Of a stretch of DNA of 64,000 nucleotides, positions 53,280 to 61,311 are shown in pieces. Under the pieces are notes generated by a model. That model was not told the origin of the DNA. It saw nothing but the letters and a program-made list of their open reading frames with translations, and ran no database searches. The stretch comes from Embleya scabrispora DSM 41855. Its GTDB lineage: Bacteria; Actinomycetota; Actinomycetes; Streptomycetales; Streptomycetaceae. Each line of letters opens with the position of its first letter. Positions within the stretch are counted from its first letter, which is position 1. The DNA lies in NCBI RefSeq assembly GCF_000372745.1, contig NZ_KB889674.1, forward strand, positions 51,579-115,578, given 5' to 3'. The translations under genes were made by a program, and so were the position numbers.

Positions 53280-55193
53280 ATGGAGCATTTCTCAGTATCA
53301 TCCGCCGATGATTCCGAAACCGAAATAACCGACGCTCCTGTCGATGTCGCGTCAGTCGTGTCCTTCTCCGCCGAAGAGGACATATACGCACCCGACGGAT
53401 TCATGCAGATCGCGGCCCACCCCGACGACGACCTGTACTTCATGGATCCCGAGATGATCGAGGGGATCCGGGCCGGCGTGGCGTCGACGTCGGTCTTCCT
53501 CACGGCCGGCGAGATCCAGGACCCGCTGCACACGCGCCAACTCGGGCTGATGGCCGCGCACGCGGAAGCGGCGCAGGTGACCACGCCGACCTGGACCGGG
53601 ACGGCATTGGGGGTGCCGACGTCCCTGGTCGAGGTGTTCACCCTGGACCAGCGCCCCAACGTCCGGCTGGTCTTCATGAACCTCCCCGACGGTACGTCTT
53701 TGCCCGGCCTCGCCGCGGGCACCTCCAGCGCCCAGACCGTCAACCCGCAATCCGCGACCACCGGCGTCAACACGACCTATACGTACACGCGGGCCCAACT
53801 CCTCACCGCGCTCGTGACGTTGTTCGACCACTTCCGTCCCGGCGCGCTGCGGATCCTCGACGCGCTTCCGGACCCGCGCTACGCGAGCGACCATCTCGAT
53901 CACACCTCGGCCGCGAAGCTCGCGAACGACGCCGTCGCCCAGTACCAGACCTCGACGGGTCGTCGCATCCTGGTCACTTCGTACCGCGGATACAACACCG
54001 GGAACTCCCCCGACGACATATCCGCCTCGGAGCAGGCGGCCAAGACGGCCGTGTTGCTCAGCTACACGAATATCGCCACCCACGGCGCGACCACGTCGGG
54101 GTGGGGGAAACCGCAGTACGTGCGCTGGGCCCGAGGCAGTCGTTGGGTGGGACGGAACGCGGACAACACGCTTCAGGCGTTCGCCGTGGTCGGGACGCAG
54201 GTGCTGTTCTGGCGTCAGGCGACCGACGGCACCTGGGGCAGCGCGCAGAGCCTGCCCTCGCCCGGTGGACCGCTGGCTCCGGGGCTGTCCGTCGCGAACA
54301 ATCCGGACGGGCGGCTCCAAGTGGTCGGCCGGCGGCTGGACAACCATCAGATCACCACAATCCACCAAACCTCCGTCAACGGCGCCTTCGCGACGTCGTG
54401 GTCCAACTTCGGCAATCCCAATGACATCGCGGCGCCGGCCAACAAGCCTCGCATCGGCACTCCGATCCTGGTCCGCAACCAGGACGGTCTGCTCCAGATC
54501 TTCGTCAAGAACGGTGGCGGTGGGGTCAGCACCGTGGTGCAGACGAACCCGGTCTCCGGCGCCTGGAACCTGACCTGGGCGGACCTGGGCGGCAGCGGCC
54601 TGCAGGACGAACTCGCCGCCGTGGTGGGCTACGCGGGCCGGATCGAGTTGTTCGGATACGCGCTGGACAACTATCGCAACGGTCTGCTGTGCGCGTGGTA
54701 CCAATCGGCGGTCAAGACCGTGGCCAACTACACGTCGCCATTGGTGGCGAGCAACGTCGCGAGCGGTCCGACCCCGGTGCGCAACGCCGACGGTCGGATC
54801 CAGGTCTTCTACCGCGAGGACGCCACCGCCAACGTCGCGGTACTCACCCAGTCGTCCGCGGGCGGACCTTGGTCGACCGGCCCCACCAACCTGGGCGGCG
54901 ACGGCGGTACTCGGGAGATCGGCGCGATCACGGCACTGTCGGACGGCCGAATCCTGCTCTACGCCCGGAACGCCTCCGGCGGCGTCAGTGTCTGTTGGCA
55001 AACCGCTCCCAACGCGGGCTTCGGCAGCTGGACCGCGCTGGCAGGCACCACCGTCGACACGCCGGCGGCCGGCTACGGTCCCGACGGCCGCATCGTGCTC
55101 TTCCGGTTCGGTACGGACGCCAACCTCTACGCCGCCGCGCAGACCACGAGCACGCCGGGTGCCCCCTTCGCCGGTTGGCAGTCGCTCGGCTGA
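53280..55193 (+). CDS. PIG-L deacetylase fused to PLL-like lectin propeller
   Basis: A 637-residue two-part protein. Residues 35-290 are a PIG-L/LmbE deacetylase domain: metal motif AAHPDDDLYF near the N-terminus, VFLTAGE and the C-terminal SDHLDH. Such enzymes remove N-acetyl from GlcNAc-type sugars with zinc. From about 305 on, at least five propeller blades are marked by an N-x-DGRLQVF strand: NPDGRLQVVGRRLDN, NQDGLLQIFVKNGGG, NADGRIQVFYRED, SDGRILLYARN, GPDGRIVLFRFGTD. This pattern is that of PLL-type fucose-binding propeller lectins. No signal peptide or TM is seen at ATG 53280 or the upstream frame, which is odd for a lectin-bearing deacetylase. RBS GGGGGCAAT. Confidence 0.85.
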   Translation: MEHFSVSSADDSETEITDAPVDVASVVSFSAEEDIYAPDGFMQIAAHPDDDLYFMDPEMIEGIRAGVASTSVFLTAGEIQDPLHTRQLGLMAAHAEAAQVTTPTWTGTALGVPTSLVEVFTLDQRPNVRLVFMNLPDGTSLPGLAAGTSSAQTVNPQSATTGVNTTYTYTRAQLLTALVTLFDHFRPGALRILDALPDPRYASDHLDHTSAAKLANDAVAQYQTSTGRRILVTSYRGYNTGNSPDDISASEQAAKTAVLLSYTNIATHGATTSGWGKPQYVRWARGSRWVGRNADNTLQAFAVVGTQVLFWRQATDGTWGSAQSLPSPGGPLAPGLSVANNPDGRLQVVGRRLDNHQITTIHQTSVNGAFATSWSNFGNPNDIAAPANKPRIGTPILVRNQDGLLQIFVKNGGGGVSTVVQTNPVSGAWNLTWADLGGSGLQDELAAVVGYAGRIELFGYALDNYRNGLLCAWYQSAVKTVANYTSPLVASNVASGPTPVRNADGRIQVFYREDATANVAVLTQSSAGGPWSTGPTNLGGDGGTREIGAITALSDGRILLYARNASGGVSVCWQTAPNAGFGSWTALAGTTVDTPAAGYGPDGRIVLFRFGTDANLYAAAQTTSTPGAPFAGWQSLG

Positions 55194-55955
55194 TCCTCGA
55201 CCCGATCAGCCGGGCCGGGCCCGGCGGGAGCCGTTGCGTCGCAGCCTCGCGATGCAGCGGCTCCCGCCGAGCCGGCCCCTGCGACTTGGCGCTCGCGCGC
55301 TCCACGAGGCGTCGGTACTCCGGGTTGTCGGTGCCGCCGTAGTCGAGGCCCTCCGGTGGCCTGGGGCCGGAGAAGAAGGTGGCGTTCCGGTCGGGCAGGG
55401 CAACCGAGACGGGCGACCACGCGATGTCCCACTCGCCGGCGCCGAGGCATCGTGATCGAAAGCTGCTTGCCGTTCCGGCTCCAGTGCCCGTGGCGGCCCA
55501 GATCGTGCGCCGGAGCGTTTGCGAGCGCGTCCACTCCCCGTTCCCGCAGCGCGGCGAACCGCCGCGAGACGCGCACAGATCGTGATCAATCGGCGACGTA
55601 GCGCCACCCGCTCCGCCCGTCACGGCTTCGCCGGCGTTCGCGAGAGGCGCAAAACGGTCGATTCATGCTGCACTGGATTCATGGACGTGCGTGTCGTCGT
55701 CAACGACACCGGTCCGTCGCCGAACGCGGAACCGTCCTCGGCCGCGTACTCACGCCGCCCACCGGCGCCTCGAACCCCACCCACCTCCACCCCGCACCCC
55801 GCCCGCCGACACCGATCGCGTACGTGCGAGCAACCGGCGAACCCCGGCCGAGGCACATACCCGAGGCGCACACCGACAACAAGGAACCGAACAACGGCAA
55901 AGCAGCACACCGGCACCCGTCCGCGCCGACCGGGAACGATGCGAAAGGTCGCACC
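55194..55955. other. Intergenic with gene relic, upstream of nucleosidase cassette
   Basis: 762 bp between two plus-strand genes. It carries a probable remnant of a solute-binding protein on the minus strand (55286-55500). The remaining 450 bp has no recognisable coding content and should contain the promoter of the nucleosidase/UDG/subtilase cassette. Confidence 0.5.
55286..55500 (-). pseudogene. Possible SBP-family-5 fragment with frameshifts
   Basis: On the minus strand, two frames give pieces resembling the C-terminal lobe of peptide-type solute-binding proteins: WSRNGKQLSITMP in one frame, then GEWDIAW and DNPEYRRLVERASAK in another. These match the usual order of 'KDGKxLxFTL' and 'YSNPEVDRLLDEA' in the family. 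The signal is weak and the two frames must be joined by a frameshift. Confidence 0.35.
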
Positions 55956-57164
55956 ATGGACACCCTCGACGAGCGAGTCGACATCGCCCGCGCCCTGCTG
56001 TCCGCCGGGATCACCCCGGCCGACCTCGAACTGTCGCCCGACCTGGCCGCGGCGCCGGAAGGCCCCGTCCTCGCCGCCGACCTCGGGATCGTCTTCCCCG
56101 ACGGCCTCGCACCCGTCCCACAGCCCTTCGACGTCGAACCGTCCCCCGACGCCGCGCTGCCTCGTGCCGATGTCGTCGTGATCACTTGGACCGTCGCCGA
56201 ACAGAACGCCCTCGCCGACGTGTTCACCCAAGGCTTCGGGCGGCTGCGCTGGTATCGGTACACCCGCCGCTTCGAGGAGCACTACCGGCCGCTGATCAGA
56301 AACGGAGCGCCCTCGCTCGCCGCCCGCCCGCCCCGCCTGGGCTCGTACTTCCCCGTCAGGCTCGGCGACCTGAACGTGCTGTGCGTGAAGTCCGAACTCC
56401 ACCTCAACCAGGACGGTCGCAAGACCGGCGAAGGCACCGCCACCCTGCCCGTCCGGGACTTCTTCGAGCAGATCATCGAGGAGGTGCGGCCGCGAATGAT
56501 CGCCACCATCGGCACCTCGGGCAGCGTCTTCGGCGACTTCCCCCTGGGCGACGTGGTGGTCACGCGCGCGGCGAAGTTCCGCTGCCAAAAGGAGTTTCGC
56601 AACGAGGACTTCAACGGCAAAACGTTCAAGTGCGACCGGACCCTCCCGCTCGGCCGGATCGACGACGCACAAAAGCTCATGCGCGGCTTCGCCGACCGGC
56701 TCACCGAACCACCGCTCGGCCCGCCGTCCACCCGTTTCCCCTTCGTCGGGCCGCTGCTCCGGCCGCCCGCCAACGAGCCGACCGTCCGCATCGAGCAGGG
56801 CGCGCGGGACATGCCCGAGTTCCACCCGATCCTGACCACCGACTACTTCGAGTACGGCACGTCCACGAACGGCCTGGAACACGAGGGAGCGGCCGTCGAG
56901 ATGGGCGACGCGGCGCTCGGTCTGGCCTGCGCGGGCCTGACCGACGCGGGCTCGGATCACGTGCCCGACTGGGTGGTGGTCCGCAACATGTCCGACCCCC
57001 AGATCAACGGCGAACTCCCCACTCGCGAATTCCGCCTCAACCAGCAGACCATGTGGGCGGTGTCCTACTACGAGTCGTACGGCTACTGGACCAGCGTCTG
57101 CGGTGCACTCGCCACATGGGGCCTGCTCGCGGGACTCTCCGAGGCGGGCATCGACGATGCCTGA
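55956..57164 (+). CDS. PNP/MTAN-fold nucleosidase-like protein
   Basis: A 402-residue protein with a phosphorylase-superfamily (PNP/MTAN) domain from about residue 70. RADVVVITWTVAEQNAL is the first strand and helix. MIATIGTSGSVFGDFPLGDV then VVVTRAAKFRC is the base-binding loop region, VEMGDAALGLACAGL replaces the family VDMExAAxA motif, and DWVVVRNMSDPQIN matches VIRxISDxA. These enzymes cleave N-glycosidic bonds of nucleosides or nucleotides. Its N-terminal 60 residues are unrelated, and no signal peptide is present. The ATG follows GAAAGG; the frame is open further upstream. The next gene overlaps its end by 8 nt. PNP-like domains are recurrent effectors in actinobacterial conflict systems, which fits the two genes that follow (inference). 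Confidence 0.7.
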   Translation: MDTLDERVDIARALLSAGITPADLELSPDLAAAPEGPVLAADLGIVFPDGLAPVPQPFDVEPSPDAALPRADVVVITWTVAEQNALADVFTQGFGRLRWYRYTRRFEEHYRPLIRNGAPSLAARPPRLGSYFPVRLGDLNVLCVKSELHLNQDGRKTGEGTATLPVRDFFEQIIEEVRPRMIATIGTSGSVFGDFPLGDVVVTRAAKFRCQKEFRNEDFNGKTFKCDRTLPLGRIDDAQKLMRGFADRLTEPPLGPPSTRFPFVGPLLRPPANEPTVRIEQGARDMPEFHPILTTDYFEYGTSTNGLEHEGAAVEMGDAALGLACAGLTDAGSDHVPDWVVVRNMSDPQINGELPTREFRLNQQTMWAVSYYESYGYWTSVCGALATWGLLAGLSEAGIDDA

Positions 57165-58458
57165 CCCGCCGGCCGCCACCCGACTTCCCATCGAGGTCGA
57201 GCTGCTGTTCGAGCTCATGCCGTGCAACGCGTTGCGCACCTCGCAGTACGCCGGGCCCGGAGCCCATCCGTGCGCGTACTTCCGTTCGTGGGGTACTTAC
57301 CATGCCTACGACTACGACGCCGACGAGCCGCCGGCGAACGCCTCGATCGTGCGGCCCTCGCACTACACCGGCCGCATGACCCCGCTGCCGGAACCGTTGT
57401 CCGGCTGCCGCAAGGCCCCGATCCTCGCCGTCGGCATCAACCCGAACCTCCCGGGTTGGTGGCCCGACAGCCACGGCTCGCTCACCCCCGACTTCGATTC
57501 CGTGCGCCAATACGCGCACTACTTCCGCCACCGAGGGGTATTCAAGCCCGAGTTGCCCGACGACGCGTATCGCGCCTTCGGCGGCGGCCCCGACGACGAT
57601 CCCCTGGCCGGGCTTCCGCTCACCGTTCCCCGGGACGGGCGGGGCCACCGCGAGATCGCGGTCCGCGAGCAGCCGCAGCGCATGTACCTCGCCTACCAGC
57701 AACTCCTGGACGCCCTCGGCGCGGAACTGGGCCTCGACCGGGGCGCGCTCACCGTCGGCGAGGACCTCTCGTACGGCAACATGGTCGCCTGCGCCTCGGC
57801 CAAGTGGACCACCCGACCCGACCCGCACGACCCTGCCCTGCCGCCGATGACCGAGGACCAGCGCGTCGGGATCGTCGGCGAGTGCTTCCGTACCCGCCGC
57901 CACCTGCTGCGGCAGATGTTCCAGTCGCTGCCGGCCGTGATCCTCGTGCTCGGACAGAGCACGGCCAACGCGTTCACCGGCGAACTCGGCGACCGCCTGG
58001 CACCCGTACCCGCCCCGGATACGCCCATGGCGCAGCTGATGGCGACCGAGGTCCGGCTCACCTACGGCACCCTCGACGACGGCGGGGAGCTCGACGCCCG
58101 GGTGCTGTTCGCCCCGCATCCCACCGGGCACCCCGACGACTACGCGCAGGCCCGGCCGCTGCTGGTCGAACAACTCCTGCACGAGGCCCGCTCCGGCCGG
58201 CTGGGTCACGACGAACGCGTCGGGCACCTGGCGCGCCCGCGCGGTTCGTGCTCCTTCTGCCCCGTGCTCGACATCGGCCCGTGCCCGTACGCCGACGTGC
58301 TCACGCCGCTCCCGGGGGGCGGCCCCGCCCTGCTCGCCGACGGATCGGCGCCGGTCGGGGCGGACAAGCGCACCCAACTGCGGCTGCTCGACGGCATCAC
58401 CGAACGGGCCGCACCCGTCGCCGAGGTCTGGGCACACACCGACGACCGGGAGGACTGA
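57157..58458 (+). CDS. Uracil-DNA-glycosylase-like protein with Cys cluster
   Basis: A 433-residue protein with the fold signals of the UDG superfamily. APILAVGINPNLPGWW is a motif-A-like GxNPxxPG strand-loop. VILVLGQSTANAF is the central strand and LFAPHPTGHPDDYA the HPxG motif. The N-terminus has Cys-rich MPCNALRTSQYAGPGAHPCAYF-type sequence in two parts, and the C-terminus has C-x2-C...C (GSCSFCPVLDIGPCPY), which could bind an Fe-S cluster or zinc. No Asp that is clearly catalytic can be named. It may act on nucleic acid or a nucleotide base. It is translationally coupled to the upstream nucleosidase-like gene by an 8-nt overlap, so they probably act together. Confidence 0.55.
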   Translation: MPDPPAATRLPIEVELLFELMPCNALRTSQYAGPGAHPCAYFRSWGTYHAYDYDADEPPANASIVRPSHYTGRMTPLPEPLSGCRKAPILAVGINPNLPGWWPDSHGSLTPDFDSVRQYAHYFRHRGVFKPELPDDAYRAFGGGPDDDPLAGLPLTVPRDGRGHREIAVREQPQRMYLAYQQLLDALGAELGLDRGALTVGEDLSYGNMVACASAKWTTRPDPHDPALPPMTEDQRVGIVGECFRTRRHLLRQMFQSLPAVILVLGQSTANAFTGELGDRLAPVPAPDTPMAQLMATEVRLTYGTLDDGGELDARVLFAPHPTGHPDDYAQARPLLVEQLLHEARSGRLGHDERVGHLARPRGSCSFCPVLDIGPCPYADVLTPLPGGGPALLADGSAPVGADKRTQLRLLDGITERAAPVAEVWAHTDDRED

Positions 58459-58506
58459 CGCCGAACCGCCCCATCTGCGCCATCATCCTGCGAAAGCGAG
58501 AGCACG

Positions 58507-61053
58507 ATGTCCGGCAGAGCCGATCCCGAGGGAGCGCTCGACACGCGGTACCGCATCGCCGTCTACTTCGACACCGACCGAGAGGCCGAGCGCATCGAGG
58601 CGATCCTCGGAGACGGAACGCACCGCTACCTGGGGGTCGTCCTCGCCGAGACCTCCGCGGAGCGAATCACCCGACTTCGCGCGGCCGGTTGCGTCGTCGA
58701 CGTCCGCGCCGACCTCACGGCCGAACGCGCCGCCCGCAGCGAGACCGCAACGGACGAGGTTCCCGGTAGTGCCGGTCCGCAAAGCATGCTGCCTCCACCC
58801 GGCGCCGGCGCGGCGGGCACGGGCACCACCGACCGAGTCGCCCCCGCCCCGGAGTTCGTGGCCGACCTCACCGAACGCGCCGTGGGCGCAGGCGAACAGG
58901 GCGCGGCCGACCAGGAGACCGCGGTACCGCTTCCGGTCCCGTCGGACGAGCCGCGGTACAACACCTACCTGGTCCGTCTGCGCGGACCGCTGGACCAGGC
59001 CCGCCGCGCCGCCTTCGCCCAAATCGGAGCCCGCGTCGTCGAGTTCCAACCGCCCGGTACGTACCACCTCCGCCTCACCCGCGAGCAACGCGACCTGGTC
59101 GCCGACCTGCCGTGGGTGATCGCGGTACGTCCCTGGGGGCTCGCCGACTCGGTCACGCACGCGCTCGGCGACGCGCTCGACCAGGACGCCCAACGTGCCG
59201 CCGGTCCGCAACTCGCCGCCGACGAGGGCGCCGTCGCGCCGGACCCGTACCTGGACACCTTCGACGTCCTCGTGCACGACCCCCTCGACCTCGCCACGCT
59301 CCGCCCCGCCCTCGACGCCACGCCCGGCGTCGAGGTGCTCGCCGCCGTGGACGTCATGCTGCGCTTTCGCACCGACCTGACCGGGGACCGGCGGCGCGAC
59401 CTGCTCGCCGTCATCGCCGCCCGGGAGGAAACCCGTCGGGTCGGCCCCTATCGGCCGCCTCTGCTCTATGCCGACCATGCCCGCCGGCTCGTCGGCGTGG
59501 ACCGCATCGGACCGCGAGCCGAAGCCGGTGCGCCGGCGGCCCAGGTGCCCTGGACCGGGGCAGGCGAGATCGTCGGCGTGTTCGACAGCGGCGTCGACGG
59601 CACCCATCCCGACCTCGTCGACCGCATCCTCGTGACCGAATCCCTGGTCGGCGGCGACGCGTTCGACGTCTGCGGCCACGGCACCCACGTAGCCGGCATC
59701 GTCGCCGGAACCGGCGCGGCAAGCGGTGGCCTGATCACCGGTGTCGCGCCCGGCGCCCGGTTGGCCGTCTTCCGCGTCTTCGACGAGGACAACCGCCTGC
59801 ACGTGGGCCCCAGCCTGGGCCCGATGCTCACCCGTGCCGTAGACGCGGGAGCGCACATCATCAACCTCAGCTGGGGCAACCCGTTGTCGGGCACCTACGA
59901 CCAATACTCGCTCGCGGTGGACAAGTTCGTCGCCGAGCATCCCGACGTGCTCGTGATCATCGCGGCCGGCAACAGCGGCGTCGCCCCCAAGGGGACCCAC
60001 GAGTTCAACACCTGCGGCACCCCCGCCACCGCCAAGAACGCGCTCACCGTCGGCGCCTGCGACACCGACCGCGACAACGACGGCCTCGCCGATCTGACCT
60101 GGGACCGCTTCCGTCAGCCCCAGTTCCCGCTGCCGCCGGCCGGCGTCGAGCACGTATGCGGCAACCCGGACCTGCCTGCCGCGATCAGCAGCCGAGGCCC
60201 CAGCGACTACGGCAGTGTCGTACCGCATCTGCTCGCCCCGGGCACCTTCGTGCTCTCGGCCCGCAGTAGCAGCGCACAGATGGACCCGCGGCTGCCCTGG
60301 CGCGAATGCCCCGACCACGACGGGCACTACATGTACATCGGCGGCACCAGCATGGCCGCTCCCGTCGTCGCCGGCACCGCCGCCGTGCTCCGGCAATACC
60401 TGCGCGAGGTGCACGGACTCGCGGCACCCTCAGCCGCGCTCATGAAGGCCGTCCTCATCGCCGCGACACGCCGCCTGCCCTCGCTGCGCGCGCCGCACAC
60501 CGTCCAGGATCTCGGCTACCCCGACTTCGACCAGGGTTTCGGGCGGCTGGACCTGAGCACCGTCCTGCCCACCCCCGATGCGCCGGCGGATCGCCGGCTC
60601 GTGTGGGTCGACCTGTCGGACGCCGATCCCGACGCGCTCGAAGCGTTCGCCGACCCGGAGGGTACCCGGCACGGCAGTCGCGCCTACCGCCTCACGGTGC
60701 CGGATGGCCTCCACACCGACGACCTGCGTGTCGTCCTGGCCTGGACCGACCGCCCCGGCAGCGCCGTGCAGAACAACCTCGACCTCGCGGTGACCACACC
60801 CGACGGCACCATCCGCGTGGGCAACCAGGAGCACACCTACAACAAGGTCCCCGGCTTCGACCGCAGCGCCGTGGCGCAACTCACCGGTCTCCCGCTCGAC
60901 CGCGCCAACACGGTCGAAGCCGTCCGAATCGGCAACCCGGTGCCCGGCACCTACACGATCAAGGTATTCGCGCAGAACACGCCTTTCCCGGCACAGGGTT
61001 ACGCGATGTGCGCCACCGGGCCGATAGACGAACAGGGATTGACGACGCCGTGA
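58507..61053 (+). CDS. Cytoplasmic subtilisin-like serine protease with three-module prodomain
   Basis: An 848-residue S8 protease without signal peptide or TM. The catalytic triad is Asp360 (GVFDSGVDGTHPDL), His391 (CGHGTHVAG) and Ser615 (GGTSMAAP), with oxyanion Asn489 (IIAAGNSG). Before it lie three similar alpha/beta modules: RYRIAVYFDTDREAERIEAI (10-75), RYNTYLVRLRGPLDQARRA (about 155-220) and LDTFDVLVHDPLDLATLRPA (about 254-310). They resemble I9-type propeptide modules arranged in tandem. The last 150 residues form a beta-sandwich (VDLSDADPDALEAFADPEGT), as in proprotein-type S8 members. Start ATG 58507, 48 bp after the UDG-like gene on the same strand. A cytoplasmic protease with an elaborate prodomain, beside nucleic-acid and nucleotide enzymes, suggests controlled activation on infection or stress (inference). 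Confidence 0.85.
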   Translation: MSGRADPEGALDTRYRIAVYFDTDREAERIEAILGDGTHRYLGVVLAETSAERITRLRAAGCVVDVRADLTAERAARSETATDEVPGSAGPQSMLPPPGAGAAGTGTTDRVAPAPEFVADLTERAVGAGEQGAADQETAVPLPVPSDEPRYNTYLVRLRGPLDQARRAAFAQIGARVVEFQPPGTYHLRLTREQRDLVADLPWVIAVRPWGLADSVTHALGDALDQDAQRAAGPQLAADEGAVAPDPYLDTFDVLVHDPLDLATLRPALDATPGVEVLAAVDVMLRFRTDLTGDRRRDLLAVIAAREETRRVGPYRPPLLYADHARRLVGVDRIGPRAEAGAPAAQVPWTGAGEIVGVFDSGVDGTHPDLVDRILVTESLVGGDAFDVCGHGTHVAGIVAGTGAASGGLITGVAPGARLAVFRVFDEDNRLHVGPSLGPMLTRAVDAGAHIINLSWGNPLSGTYDQYSLAVDKFVAEHPDVLVIIAAGNSGVAPKGTHEFNTCGTPATAKNALTVGACDTDRDNDGLADLTWDRFRQPQFPLPPAGVEHVCGNPDLPAAISSRGPSDYGSVVPHLLAPGTFVLSARSSSAQMDPRLPWRECPDHDGHYMYIGGTSMAAPVVAGTAAVLRQYLREVHGLAAPSAALMKAVLIAATRRLPSLRAPHTVQDLGYPDFDQGFGRLDLSTVLPTPDAPADRRLVWVDLSDADPDALEAFADPEGTRHGSRAYRLTVPDGLHTDDLRVVLAWTDRPGSAVQNNLDLAVTTPDGTIRVGNQEHTYNKVPGFDRSAVAQLTGLPLDRANTVEAVRIGNPVPGTYTIKVFAQNTPFPAQGYAMCATGPIDEQGLTTP

Positions 61054-61113
61054 GGATCGCCGCGGTCGGCGAACGAGGACGTCCTCGATCACTTCGAGGG
61101 TCCGCCCGGCGTC

Positions 61114-61142
61114 GCCCCGGCCGAACGGGGAACGGCCGGGGC
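61114..61142. terminator. Bidirectional hairpin terminator
   Basis: GCCCCGGCCG (61114-61123) and CGGCCGGGGC (61133-61142) form a perfect 10-bp stem with a 9-nt loop, between the convergent protease (ends 61053) and amine oxidase (ends 61312) genes. Confidence 0.7.
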
Positions 61143-61311
61143 GATCGGGCCGCCGTCGGTCTCCTTCAGCGCTGCGACGAATCCAACGCGATCGGCTCAG
61201 GGGTGACGCGTGGGCCGTCCTCGTGAAAGCAGCCATTCCCGACGTGGCCCGCGCGGCGCCACACGCGCGGGCCCGCCCCTCCCGGACCGCACCCGATGTC
61301 GGCCGTCCGGG

